From: Agathobaculum sp.
Lineage (GTDB): Bacteria > Bacillota > Clostridia > Oscillospirales > Butyricicoccaceae
Direction: 5' to 3'
DNA: 49,878 nt
Assembly: GCF_022775115.1 (NCBI RefSeq)
Contig: NZ_JALFLA010000016.1
Span: 1-49,878 of the forward strand
Translations under genes and position numbers: made by a program
Notes under the pieces: generated by a model
What the model was told of the DNA's origin: nothing
The model's input: the letters and a program-made list of their open reading frames with translations, nothing else
Database searches by the model: none
Part shown: positions 7,722 through 18,132 of the stretch, piece by piece
Layout of the letters: every line of letters starts with the position of its first letter
How positions within the stretch are numbered: position 1 is the first letter of the stretch

Positions 7722-9383
7722 ATGGTAAAGAACGGCTCGGAAATATTGGTGGATGTGCTGGTAGAGCAGGGTGTTGATACGATCTTCGGCTATCCCGGCG
7801 GCGCAGTCCTCAATATTTATGACGCGCTTTACAAAAACAGCGACCGCATTCGACATATTTTGACCGCTCATGAACAGGGCGCGTCCCACGCCGCCGACGG
7901 CTACGCGAGAGCCACCGGCAAGGTGGGCGTGTGCCTTGCAACGTCCGGCCCGGGCGCGACCAATCTGGTCACGGGCATCGCCACCGCTTATATGGACTCT
8001 ATCCCGATGGTCGCCATCACGGGCAACGTCGGCACGGCGTTGATCGGCAGAGATTCTTTTCAGGAGGTCTACATCGCCGGCATTACCATGCCGATCACCA
8101 AGCACAATTTCGTCGTGCGCCGGGTGGAGGAGCTTGCGGACACCATCCGCGCTGCATTCCGCATCGCCGCAAGCGGGCGGCCCGGCCCGGTGCTGGTCGA
8201 TATCCCCAAGGATGTCACCGCCGCGATGGGTGAGTATCACCCGCAGGCCAAGGTCAGCGTGACAGAGGGCTATGTCATTCCCGAGGAGCAGCTGCAAACC
8301 GTGGCTGAAATGTTGGCCAAGGCCGAGCGCCCTGTCATTTACTACGGCGGCGGCGTCGGGCTATCGGATGCCGGTGGCGATCTGCTGGCGCTGATGCACA
8401 AGGCCGGTATCCCGGCGGTGCATACACTCATGGCGATCGGCGCCGTGCCGGACGATCCGCTCGAACTGGGCTGGGTCGGTATGCACGGCAAGGTATCCAA
8501 CGCTTGGGCGGTGGACAAATGCGACCTGCTGCTCTCGATCGGCGCGCGCTTTTCCGACCGCGTGGCGACCGATGCGAGCCGTTTTGCGACCGGAGCGCAG
8601 ATCGTCCACGTCGATATCGACGCGGCGGAGATCAATAAAAACGTCGGCGCGACCTATTCGATCGTCAGCGATGCGCGCAGCTTTTTGCAGCAGTTTTTAC
8701 CGTATGTCAAGCCGGCAAAGCACGATGCATGGCTCGAGCAGATACATCAGTGGCGGGTCAAGCTCGATTATGTGCCTAAGGATGATGAAAGCGTGCTCCG
8801 TCCGCACCAGCTGATGCAGGTGATCGACGAGCTGACCGATTCCGAGACCATCATTGCGACCGATGTCGGCCAGCACCAGATGTGGGCGGCGCAGTACAGC
8901 GGCCGCAAGCATCCGCGCCGGTTTTTGACCTCGGGCGGCCTTGGCACAATGGGCTTTGGCTATGGCGCGGCGATGGGCGCGCAGGTCGCTTTCCCGGAGC
9001 GGACAGTCGTACACATCACGGGCGATGCATCCTTCCATATGAACCTCAACGAGATTTGCACGGCGGTGTCCTACGGTCTGCCGGTCATCACAGTCATCAT
9101 GAACAATCAGGTGCTGGGCATGGTGCGCCAGTGGCAGACCATGTTTTACGAAAAGCGGTATTCGCAGACCGACCCGTACCGCAAGACCGACTATGTCAAG
9201 CTGGCCGAGGCCTTTGGCGCGCGCGGCTACCGCGCGTCCAATTTGGCCGAGTTCCGAGAGGCGTTCGCCGCGGCGCTGCAGCGCACCGGTCCAGTGCTGA
9301 TCGACTGCCTGATCGACAAGGATGAGCGCGTGCTGCCCATGATCCCGGCGGGCGGCGCGGTGGCCGATATGGTAGCCGAGTGA
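7722..9383 (+). CDS. ilvB: Acetolactate synthase large subunit
   Basis: Catalytic subunit (553 residues) of the TPP enzyme that condenses pyruvate with pyruvate or 2-oxobutyrate, the first common step to valine, leucine and isoleucine. E51 in AHEQGASHAADG is the TPP-activating glutamate. The C-terminal TPP/Mg motif runs from GDASFHMNLNEI through MNNQVLGMVRQW. Three domains are present at full family length. AAGAAAGGAGGCGG precedes the ATG. It is the first gene after the T-box leader and is 16 bases from ilvN. Confidence 0.97.
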   Translation: MVKNGSEILVDVLVEQGVDTIFGYPGGAVLNIYDALYKNSDRIRHILTAHEQGASHAADGYARATGKVGVCLATSGPGATNLVTGIATAYMDSIPMVAITGNVGTALIGRDSFQEVYIAGITMPITKHNFVVRRVEELADTIRAAFRIAASGRPGPVLVDIPKDVTAAMGEYHPQAKVSVTEGYVIPEEQLQTVAEMLAKAERPVIYYGGGVGLSDAGGDLLALMHKAGIPAVHTLMAIGAVPDDPLELGWVGMHGKVSNAWAVDKCDLLLSIGARFSDRVATDASRFATGAQIVHVDIDAAEINKNVGATYSIVSDARSFLQQFLPYVKPAKHDAWLEQIHQWRVKLDYVPKDDESVLRPHQLMQVIDELTDSETIIATDVGQHQMWAAQYSGRKHPRRFLTSGGLGTMGFGYGAAMGAQVAFPERTVVHITGDASFHMNLNEICTAVSYGLPVITVIMNNQVLGMVRQWQTMFYEKRYSQTDPYRKTDYVKLAEAFGARGYRASNLAEFREAFAAALQRTGPVLIDCLIDKDERVLPMIPAGGAVADMVAE

Positions 9384-9399
9384 CGGAAGGAGAAGAAAA

Positions 9400-9876
9400 A
9401 TGATGAAACATATCCTTTCCGTGCTGGTACAGAATAATTCGGGCGTGCTTGCCCGCGTATCCAGCCTGTTTGGCCGCCGCGGGTTCAACATCGAATCTCT
9501 GACCGTTTCGGCCACCACCAACCCCGCCATCTCGCGTATGTCGATCATCGTCACCGGCGATGAGCCGACGCTCGAGCAGATCATCAAGCAGGTATCCAAG
9601 CTGGAGGAGACCATATGGGTGCGGCACTTACAGGAGGACGACTCCTATTGCCGCGAGCTGGTATTCGTCAAGCTGCTGACCGACAGCAGCGACGTGCGCG
9701 AGGCCATCCGCCAGATCGCTGACCTGTACGGCGCACGCATCGTCGAGTCGACCGGCAACACGATCATCGTCGAGCTGACCGAGGTGCCCAGCCGCATTGA
9801 TGCCTTCCTTGACGTCATATCGAACTTCGAGGTGCTGGAAATGTGCCGCTCGGGCGTGACAGCCATTCAGAAATAA
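9400..9876 (+). CDS. ilvN: Acetolactate synthase small (regulatory) subunit
   Basis: 158-residue regulatory subunit. The N-terminal ACT domain (about 4-78; HILSVLVQNNSGVLARVSSL, GFNIESLTV) binds valine for feedback inhibition in characterised homologues. The C-terminal domain (about 80-158; ELVFVKLL, IVELTEVPSRIDAFL) completes the IlvH-type fold. AAGGAGAAGAAAA precedes the ATG. It sits between ilvB and ilvC in the operon. Confidence 0.96.
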   Translation: MMKHILSVLVQNNSGVLARVSSLFGRRGFNIESLTVSATTNPAISRMSIIVTGDEPTLEQIIKQVSKLEETIWVRHLQEDDSYCRELVFVKLLTDSSDVREAIRQIADLYGARIVESTGNTIIVELTEVPSRIDAFLDVISNFEVLEMCRSGVTAIQK

Positions 9877-9901
9877 GCCCTTTGATTGCTATTAAAATTA
9901 G

Positions 9902-10909
<1,008 letters not shown>

Positions 10910-10912
10910 ACG

Positions 10913-11134
10913 ATTTGAACCGTACAGGTTCAAATGAGATGGACGCGCCGCGCTTTGCGCGGACACGTCTGGGACTGCGAAAAGTTCCGACAAGCGAAAC
11001 TTTTCTCCGTTCTTGTATCAAAAGCACGAGTAAAGCCCGCACTTTTGATGGATATAAACCATAATATAACATCGCGCCCGGTGCGGCGCGACGAGTGAAA
11101 CAAGCGCACAGGCGGGCGGGCTTCCGTCCGCCTG
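10913..11134 (+). other. Hairpin-rich ilvC-ilvD intergenic region
   Basis: The 247-base gap holds a chain of inverted repeats: ATTTGAACC/GGTTCAAAT (10913-10935), CCGCGC/GCGCGG (10948-10962), AAAAGTT/AACTTTT (10981-11005), ATCAAAAG/CTTTTGAT (11018-11050), and an 11-bp stem CAGGCGGGCGG/CCGTCCGCCTG (11109-11134). The last ends just before the ilvD SD. None has a long T run, so a simple terminator is unlikely. Processing or stabilisation of the mRNA, tuning of ilvD expression, or a dispersed repeat element are all possible. Confidence 0.5.
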
Positions 11135-11156
11135 CTTTGCAAAAGGAGGAAAAGCT

Positions 11157-12821
11157 GTGCCCAAAAGAAGCGACAATATCACCGCGGGCGCGGAGCGGAT
11201 GCCCAACCGTTCGCTGCTGCGCGCCTGCGGCTTGACCGAGGAGGAGATGAAACGCCCGCTCATCGGCGTTGTCTCGGCCTATACCGAGATCATCCCGGGA
11301 CATATCAACCTTGACAAGATCACCGACGCAGCCAAGGCAGGCGTGCGCATCGCAGGCGGCACGCCGGTGATGGTGCCCGCCATCGGCGTGTGCGACGGCA
11401 TTGCCATGGGTCATATCGGCATGAAGTATTCGCTGCCCAGCCGCGAGCTGATCGCGGACAGCGTGGAAACGCTGGCGCAGGCGCACCAGTTCGACGGCCT
11501 TGTGCTGATCCCAAACTGCGACAAGATCGTACCCGGCATGATGATGGCGGCGGCACGGATCAACATTCCGTCGATCGTCATCTCCGGCGGGCCGATGCTG
11601 GCTGGCAAGTACGACGGCGAGGAGATATCGCTCTCCAAAACCTTTGAGACGGTCGGCGCATACAAGGCCGGCCTGATTGACGACGAGAAGCTGCTCGAGT
11701 GCGAGTGCGGCTCGTGCCCGGGGTGCGGCTCGTGCTCGGGTATGTACACCGCAAATTCGATGAACTGCCTGTCCGAGGCCATCGGTATGGCGCTGCCCGG
11801 CAATGGCACCATTCCGGCCGTGCACGCGGCGCGTATCCATCTGGCAAAGCGCGCCGGTATGCAGATCATGGAGCTGGTCGCGCGCGATATCAAGCCGCGC
11901 GATATCCTGACGCCTGCGGCCTTCCGCAACGCGCTGACCTGCGAAATGGCCATCGGCTGCTCGACCAACTCGGTGCTGCACCTGCTGGCGCTGGCCAATG
12001 AAGCGGGCGTACCGCTCGACCTGCAAATGCTCAATGAGCTGTCCGCCAAGGTGCCCAATCTCTGCCATCTGGCGCCCGCAGGGCCGCACCATATCGAGGA
12101 GCTGGATCTGGCGGGCGGCGTGCCTGCCATCATGAAGGAGTTGACGGGGCGTGACCTGCTCGACCTGTCGCTCATCACCGTGACCGGCAGAACGGTCGGC
12201 GAAAATCTGGCGGGTGTGGTCAACCAGAATCCCGAGATCATTCGCCCGATTGAAGAGCCGTACTCCGAGACTGGCGGCATCGCCGTGCTGTGGGGCAACA
12301 TCGCAAAGGATGGCTGCGTGGTCAAGCGCAGCGCGGTCGCGCCCGAAATGATGGTGCACGAGGGGCCGGCGCGCGTGTTTGATTCCGAGGATGAGGCGAT
12401 CGCGGCCATCTATGCGGGCAAGATCAACAAGGGTGACGTGGTGGTCATCCGCTACGAAGGCCCGAAGGGCGGACCCGGCATGCGCGAGATGCTCAATCCC
12501 ACCTCAGCGCTGGCGGGTATGCAGCTCGACCGGGATTGCGCGCTCATCACCGACGGGCGTTTTTCCGGCGCGTCGCGCGGCGCGTCCATCGGCCATGTTT
12601 CGCCCGAGGCGGCTGCGGGCGGCGCGATCGCGCTGGTGCAGGAGGGCGATATCATTTCGATTGATATCCCGGCCAGCCGGGTCAACGTCAAGCTGTCCGA
12701 CGAGGAGCTGCAAGCCCGCCGCGCGCGCTTCACGCCCCGCGAGCCGAATATCAAAAGCGGATGGCTGGCGCGCTACGCGCGGCTCGTCACCTCAGCCGAT
12801 CAGGGCGCAGTACTCCGGTAA
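11157..12821 (+). CDS. ilvD: Dihydroxy-acid dehydratase
   Basis: 554 residues. This Fe-S enzyme dehydrates the dihydroxy acids from KARI to the 2-oxo acids of valine and isoleucine. D80 in VCDG, C121-D-K in NCDK, and the cysteine-rich [18 protein letters not shown] (185-202, C193) are Fe-S and Mg ligands in the family. The C-terminal half has the swivelling domain with [20 protein letters not shown]. It starts at GTG with AAAAGGAGG seven to eight bases upstream. It is the last gene of the operon, with a terminator at 12865-12902. Confidence 0.97.
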   Translation: MPKRSDNITAGAERMPNRSLLRACGLTEEEMKRPLIGVVSAYTEIIPGHINLDKITDAAKAGVRIAGGTPVMVPAIGVCDGIAMGHIGMKYSLPSRELIADSVETLAQAHQFDGLVLIPNCDKIVPGMMMAAARINIPSIVISGGPMLAGKYDGEEISLSKTFETVGAYKAGLIDDEKLLECECGSCPGCGSCSGMYTANSMNCLSEAIGMALPGNGTIPAVHAARIHLAKRAGMQIMELVARDIKPRDILTPAAFRNALTCEMAIGCSTNSVLHLLALANEAGVPLDLQMLNELSAKVPNLCHLAPAGPHHIEELDLAGGVPAIMKELTGRDLLDLSLITVTGRTVGENLAGVVNQNPEIIRPIEEPYSETGGIAVLWGNIAKDGCVVKRSAVAPEMMVHEGPARVFDSEDEAIAAIYAGKINKGDVVVIRYEGPKGGPGMREMLNPTSALAGMQLDRDCALITDGRFSGASRGASIGHVSPEAAAGGAIALVQEGDIISIDIPASRVNVKLSDEELQARRARFTPREPNIKSGWLARYARLVTSADQGAVLR

Positions 12822-12864
12822 AAACCGTCCCGGGAAAGTCCGGCAAGGCGCATTACAATGAAAG

Positions 12865-12902
12865 CACCCCCTGCGCAGGAAAACAAGCCTGCACAGGGGG
12901 TG
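12865..12902 (+). terminator. Terminator of the ilv operon
   Basis: CACCCCCTGCGCAGG (12865-12879) pairs with CCTGCACAGGGGGTG (12888-12902) with one mismatch. Only TT follows on the plus strand. The stem is symmetrical enough to stop convergent transcription from the minus side as well. Confidence 0.75.
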
Positions 12903-12925
12903 TTACGCTATCTTCTTAAATAATA

Positions 12926-13083
12926 AACCCCACCCTGCCGATGCGACCCGATTAGTAACCTGCACAACTATGCAGGTGGGTTTTCTGTTCGATACGTCTG
13001 CGCTTCCAACATCCGTGTATACCCGGGAGGCCTGCTGCTCGGTATCGAAACCTGTCGAAATCCCGTACTAAAAATGTGGGTTA
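12926..13083 (-). ncRNA. Structured RNA candidate, 6S-like architecture
   Basis: No protein frame fits this segment, yet it has nested long-range pairing. Closing stem: CCCAC (12929-12933) with GTGGG (13076-13080). Next: TTAGTA (12952-12957) with TACTAA (13066-13071). Then TTCGATAC (12988-12995) with GTATCGAA (13042-13049). A small hairpin ACCTGCA/TGCAGGT (12958-12977) sits in one side of the large internal loop. A rod with a central bubble and a 3'-side hairpin when read on the minus strand is the layout of 6S RNA (ssrS). It lies between convergent ilvD and DUF1292. Strand and identity are inferred from shape, not from a match. Confidence 0.45.
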
Positions 13084-13135
13084 AAAAGGGGTCGCTGTCG
13101 CACAGGGCAGGGATCATTCGCGTTTGGGACGGGGA

Positions 13136-13411
13136 TTATTCGTCCTCCTCGGCCTCGGCGCGCTCCATCACCATGTTGAATACCGCATCCGCGATATCAT
13201 CGTCCTCGACGGCTTCGAGCATCTCCTCGCCGTCCTCCGAAACGATTTGCATGATGACGACCTCAGCCTCCTCTTCGATGGAAAGCTCGGCCGGAATAAA
13301 GGCCAGATAGGTCGTGCCCTGATATTCCACGGTGTCGATATGCTCAAACTCAACCTCGTTGCCGTCCTCGTCAATCAGGGTCACGAAATCGTTGCCGTAT
13401 GCTTCGCTCAT
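13136..13411 (-). CDS. DUF1292 family protein
   Basis: 91 residues, extremely acidic (long runs of E and D, ending AEAEEDE). The pattern VTLIDEDGNEVEFEHIDTVE followed by YLAFIPAE is that of the DUF1292 (YrzB-type) family of small Firmicute proteins with no known biochemical function. The ATG at 13411 has AAGGAGGTG eight bases upstream. It has its own promoter (13481-13509) and is followed on the same strand by the 6S-like RNA candidate. Confidence 0.82.
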   Translation of the reverse strand: MSEAYGNDFVTLIDEDGNEVEFEHIDTVEYQGTTYLAFIPAELSIEEEAEVVIMQIVSEDGEEMLEAVEDDDIADAVFNMVMERAEAEEDE

Positions 13412-13480
13412 CGCTCCGGCACCTCCTTATTTTTGTTGATTGCGGTTGCAGCGGGGATATCCTCCCCTCGTCCTGTATTA

Positions 13481-13509
13481 AGCATAGCAAATTACGCGCC
13501 ATTTGTAAA
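13481..13509 (-). promoter_or_regulatory. Promoter of the DUF1292 gene
   Basis: Minus strand: -35 TTTACA (13509-13504), 17-base spacer, -10 TATGCT (13486-13481). The rest of the gap, 13510-13729, shows no gene or RNA that I can support. Confidence 0.7.
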
Positions 13510-13729
13510 GCGAAAATATTGACGGCCATACCGTTAAATAGTATGCAGCAGCCGACAAAATATCATTCCGCAAAAAAGAAAATTTCAGAGACCGCATAGA
13601 ACAAGCAGTTGGAACAGCGGTTATGGACATCAAACGGCTTGTTGAAGCCCGCGCAGCGCCGATGCCATTTTGACGCGACGCTTCATATGCTTCGGACGAC
13701 AAGCAGTCTCCCCGGCGTATGGCTGCGGT

Positions 13730-15965
13730 TTATTGCGCGAACTTACTATAGAAGTTCATCAGCATCTGCGCCGCTTCCGCGCGGGTGGCGTTGCCCTGCG
13801 GGTCGAGGATACCCTCACCCTTACCGTTCACAATGCTGTTTTCATTGGCCCATGCCAGCGCTGTCTGCGCGTAGCCGCTGATCTGCTCCGCGTCGGTAAA
13901 ATGACCCAGGCTGTGGCTGCTTGACGGACTGCCTGCATAGCGCCAGGGGATGGCCGCAAGCTGCTCGCGCGTGATGCGGTCGTCGGGGCCGTACAAGCCG
14001 CCGCCGTAGCCTTCCGCGATGGCGTTCTCATTAGCCCGGATAATAGCGTCTGTATACCAGACTCCTTTGGCAACATCGGAAAAGATGCTTTCGCCGCTCA
14101 CGGCGGGTCGCCCTGCTTTGTCGTACAGGATCTGGCACAGCATGGCGCGGGACATACGGCCGTCCGGATCGAACAAGCCGCGGCCAACGCCGTGCATCAG
14201 GTTATTGCCAATCACGAAATTGACAGCGTCGTGATACCACTTGCCGTCATCCAGATCGGTAAAGGCGCGGGATGGACATGTATCGTCGCCGCTGCAAGCC
14301 TCGGGTTTGTATCCTTCAGAGACAAAAGCCGCCTTGACGGTTACATCGGAAGCAGGCATAGTGAACGTGTACCTACCGCCGCCCTGCCCGGTCAGCGAAA
14401 GCTTCTCTCCGCTCCTGTCGGTGACGGTCGCATCTGCTATGACGAAGCCCCCGTTGGGCGTGGCGGTGATCGTGATGGTCGCGCCCCGGAGCGCGCTTCT
14501 GCGGCTGACGGTCACAGAGCCGTTCACAGCAGCCTGTACCGTGACAGCATAGGGGTGAACCGCTCGAACCATCCGAGCCACCAGAGCCGCCATCAAGAGC
14601 AGCAGGCTGCTGGAGGGTCAGCTGACCGCCCGAGCCGGTCAGTGTTCCGCTGTCCAGTGTCAATGCTGCGCCTACCGGTGCAATGGTGACGGCATACTGG
14701 CCATTCGCCTCATCAATAACCCGCTGCATGGCATAGCCGCCGGACAGATAATTGACGGCAGGACGAGGAATTGTCCTATATCCGCATCGTTTATCTCGGT
14801 GGTATAGGTAAATACCATGACATTAAAATGATTGCAGTTGCCAGTAAATTTGCCGCCGTTTTCCAGCTTGAATGCATCGGTAAAAACGATATTGCCGCCT
14901 AAAGGTCTTACGCCGTTGACCCGAACGCCCTTGTCACCCGAGACGGTCAGTGCGCCCGTGCTCCCTATCGTCACTTTGCCCGCGTAGAGGGCGTAGTTGT
15001 CCGAGCCGCCATTTGAGGTCAGCATTCCGTTTGCTGTGATCGAGGAATCCACACCACCGGAGGCGCCTACCTCGATAGCGCTCAAAGCACGAAGCGCCGC
15101 GCCTGCTTCGATGGTGAGTTCGGTTGACTGATAGTCGGAAATTTTTTGCTGGACGGTCAGCGGTGCTGTACCGGAAAAGAGCACGTTAGAAGAATAGCTG
15201 AATGGAAATTCGATGCGATCGACATAGCTCTCGTCCTCGGTGACAACCCGCATAGGACTGACATCCGGCAGCTTCAGACTGCCGGTGATGGAAATACCGT
15301 GCAAGGTCAAGGTCTTGCCAGCCGCGTCCCAATGATAGCCGTCGGCGGTCAGCTCGACGATGCCGTTATTTTTGAGCTTGCCGTTTTCATTTACCGTAAT
15401 ACTGTTGTTGTCGTTTATCAGCCGCGCCCCGGTATCGAGGGTAAGCGTATAATCATCGGCGATGGTCAGCGGCCGACTCTCGGTGACAGTCACCGTCAGG
15501 CCCTTGGGGACGGTGACATTTCCCTTCATGTCCCACGCACTGCCGTTGGGGTAAAGATAGCCGCCGGCCGAGCCGGGTGCAAGAGAGAGTCTTTGACCAC
15601 CGATGCCGGTTCCGATTGAGCCGCCGGTGACCACCACGCTGGCGCTGTCCGTGACCACCATGCTGCCGTTGTCCGCAACCACGATGCCGGTGCCAGTGGA
15701 GCCGGACATCACCTCACCGCCGGTGCCGGTATCGGTGACCGTCAAGCTGCCGCCGATGACAAGGATCACACTACTATCCATTGCGCCTTTGAGGTTGTTG
15801 CTGTTCAAATCCAGTGTCCAGTCTCCGCTTTGGAATTCCACCGGACTGTCCAAATAGATAGCTCCGGTCAACGCTGACTGCGGCCTTGTTGTCAAAGATG
15901 GCGATAATTTCCGCCGGCGTGCTGGCTGCCGTAATCGTTCCGCCGTCAGCCGCCCTGACCCGTGC
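13730..15965 (-). pseudogene. Decayed SLH-domain surface protein gene
   Basis: One ancestral reading path is split across frames. From 5' to 3' it begins with TITAASTPAEIIAIFDNK, then shifts near 15870 into a long Thr/Ser/Gly-rich beta-type region (15870 to about 14770). It shifts again near 14766 into NYLSGGYAMQRVIDEANG, and again at a CCCC run near 14553 into an InlB-B-repeat-like domain (VTVQAAVNGSVTVSRRSALR). It ends with three SLH domains (about 14270-13730; for example FTDLDDGKWYHDAVNFVI). SLH domains bind secondary cell-wall polymers. There is no start codon, SD or signal peptide: the first frame opens right after a stop, about 50 bases from the alkylsulfatase stop. So the 5' end is lost and at least three frameshifts are present. 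Confidence 0.8.
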
Positions 15966-16011
15966 CCTTCGATCCGCGCGTTCGATGCGTTTTCACAAGC
16001 GCGCAAACCAG

Positions 16012-18051
16012 TTACGGTTCAATAATGTTGAACGCAGCGGGCCCGGAGACCGGGACTTGATTCAGATTCTCTGCCAGCAGCGTCACCAGCTCCGCGTTGC
16101 CCTCGACCCGCACAGCCTTTGCCACCTCCTCCTGATCGTTTGTAATGAGATAGAACAGCGCGTTCTTCGGGCAGGTAATGGAAACCTCTGCCGTGTCTGA
16201 CTGCGCGTTTTCGTACACCAGCACAACGCCGTTTTTGATACGCAGCATATGCTGCTCACCAACGTCGGGCAGGGTCACGTTCATGGTGAAATCATGGTCT
16301 GCCAGCGCCTGCTTATCGAGCAGGATGCCCATGTAATCAAACATCATCGAGGCGGTCATTTCCAGCACCATAGCGCCGGTGTTTTTTGCTGTTTTTTCCA
16401 CCTGTGCGCTGTTGCCGTTTCGCAGCTCCAGCGCGGCGGTGAGGTACGCATTGCGCCATGGGCCGGATTCCGCCTGATAACCAAGCTGCTCCAGCGCGTC
16501 GGCGCACAGCAGGCGTGCGTCCTCATTCTCGGGATCAGCAAAGACAATGGTGTTAGTGACCTCGGCCACCCACTGATATTCGCCCGCCTCGTAATCCGCC
16601 TTGGCCATGCGCAGCACCTCATCCACATCGCCCAGATATTCCACCCACTTCTTTGCGCTGTCCGTGGGCGTGAGCGGGTTCAGATTGACCGGGTTGGCAT
16701 CGTACCAGCCCATGTACTTCTGGTACACAGCCTTCGCGTTATGCGCCACCGTGCCGTAGTACTGGCGGGTGTACCAGACCTTTTCCAATGCCTCGGGCAG
16801 CTGGATCATATTGGATATCTCATCAGATGTATACCCCTGATTGATATAGGTCAGCGTCTGGTCGTTGATGAACTTATACACCGCAGCGGTGTTCACCAAA
16901 TACTCACCCACCACTTCGTTGCCCCAATGCGGCCAGTTGTGGGACTGGAAGGTAAGCTCGACCTCCCCACCGTAACGGGTGATGGCTTCGGTGATATAGC
17001 TTGCCCACGCCGCGCCGTCGCGCACCTGCGCGCCGCGCAGGGTATACAGATTGTGCAGCGTGCCGGTGCAGTTTTCCGCCACCCACAGCGCTTTGAACTG
17101 CGGAAACCATGTGTTCATTTCCGCCGGAGCCTCAGTGCCCGGGGTCATTTGGAACTCCATTTCAACGCCGTCAATGGTGATGACCTCACCGGTCTCTTTG
17201 ACCTCATAGGTGGGTGCAAAGTAGGACACCGTACCGGCCGACTGCCCCATGCCGATGCCCTGCGCCAGCTTACCGCTCACGCCCGGCTCGAGCAGCACAC
17301 CGTATTGATAATTGGCGCGCCGCCCCATTGCCTTACCGGCGTAAACGTTTTCCGCAATGGCGTGCGCGGCAAAGCCCTCCGGAACAATGATAGGTATCTT
17401 GCCGCCGGCAAGCTGATCCGCAAGAGGCAGGCCGGCGTCCGCCGCATCATCCGCGCGCATCACGCCGAGAATGCCGCCAAAGTGGTCGACATGGGGATGG
17501 GAAATGATGACCGCCTTGATAGGATAGCTGCCCAAATTCTTCTCGATCAGCTGCATAGCCGCCTGACTGCATTCCACGCTCATCAGAGGGTCGAACAAAA
17601 TCCAGCCCGTGTCGCCCTTTACCACCGTCAGGTTGGCCATATCGTAGCCGCGCACCTGATAGATACCCTCGCGCACTTCAAACAGGCCGTAGGCGTGGTT
17701 ATTCTTGGTGTTTTCCCACAGGCTGGGATTGACGGTCTCCGGCGCCTGTTCATAATCATCAAGAAAGCTGTACGCTGCCTGACTCCAGATCACGTTGCCG
17801 TCCGCGTCGGTCAGCTCCAGTGTTTCCGGTGCGTCGATCAGTCCGCGCACGGCAAATTCCGCCTCCTGCTTGTCATTAAAATCCAGCAGGGCGTACATCG
17901 CGGCATTCGCCTGCGCGGTATGTACGCTGGCCGGCTTAGGCTCTGCGGTCAAGTCCGCGTCCACGGCTTGCTCCCCGCGCTCCGACGGCGCGCAAGAGCC
18001 AAAGGATAGCGCCAGCATGGCGGCAAGCAATATTGAGAGAATGCGTTTCAT
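16012..18051 (-). CDS. Alkylsulfatase-type metallo-beta-lactamase lipoprotein
   Basis: 679 residues. The N-terminus has a signal with lipobox-like LSFGSC (C20). The metallo-beta-lactamase domain carries H185-P-H187-V-D189-H190. Further family landmarks are MTPGTEAPAEMNTWFP, AENCTGTLHNLYTLRGAQVRD and SHNWPHWGN, as in linear primary alkylsulfatases (SdsA1/YjcS). A helical dimerisation segment (about 395-540) and a C-terminal SCP2-like domain (about 555-679) complete the architecture. Homologues release alcohol and sulfate from alkyl sulfates such as dodecyl sulfate; the true substrate here is unknown. The ATG has AAAGGAG upstream. It is 81 bases downstream of a DUF1254/DUF1214 lipoprotein gene, likely in the same transcript. 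Confidence 0.88.
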   Translation of the reverse strand: MKRILSILLAAMLALSFGSCAPSERGEQAVDADLTAEPKPASVHTAQANAAMYALLDFNDKQEAEFAVRGLIDAPETLELTDADGNVIWSQAAYSFLDDYEQAPETVNPSLWENTKNNHAYGLFEVREGIYQVRGYDMANLTVVKGDTGWILFDPLMSVECSQAAMQLIEKNLGSYPIKAVIISHPHVDHFGGILGVMRADDAADAGLPLADQLAGGKIPIIVPEGFAAHAIAENVYAGKAMGRRANYQYGVLLEPGVSGKLAQGIGMGQSAGTVSYFAPTYEVKETGEVITIDGVEMEFQMTPGTEAPAEMNTWFPQFKALWVAENCTGTLHNLYTLRGAQVRDGAAWASYITEAITRYGGEVELTFQSHNWPHWGNEVVGEYLVNTAAVYKFINDQTLTYINQGYTSDEISNMIQLPEALEKVWYTRQYYGTVAHNAKAVYQKYMGWYDANPVNLNPLTPTDSAKKWVEYLGDVDEVLRMAKADYEAGEYQWVAEVTNTIVFADPENEDARLLCADALEQLGYQAESGPWRNAYLTAALELRNGNSAQVEKTAKNTGAMVLEMTASMMFDYMGILLDKQALADHDFTMNVTLPDVGEQHMLRIKNGVVLVYENAQSDTAEVSITCPKNALFYLITNDQEEVAKAVRVEGNAELVTLLAENLNQVPVSGPAAFNIIEP

Positions 18052-18132
18052 AGAGATATCTCCTTTACCATCATAAAGTCCGGCTGCCGCGCGCTGTCAG
18101 AGCATCTCTTGTCGGCCTCGGCAGGGCTGCTA

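Noticed and set aside
10913..10935. Possible tRNA T-arm from GGTTCAAAT
   Set aside because: It is half of a simple 9-bp inverted repeat, and no acceptor, D or anticodon arms can be built around it.
12926..13083. tmRNA (GGGATTTCGACAGG resembles its 5' motif)
   Set aside because: The element is too short for tmRNA, has no tag ORF and no tRNA-like 3' end; the rod-like pairing fits 6S better.
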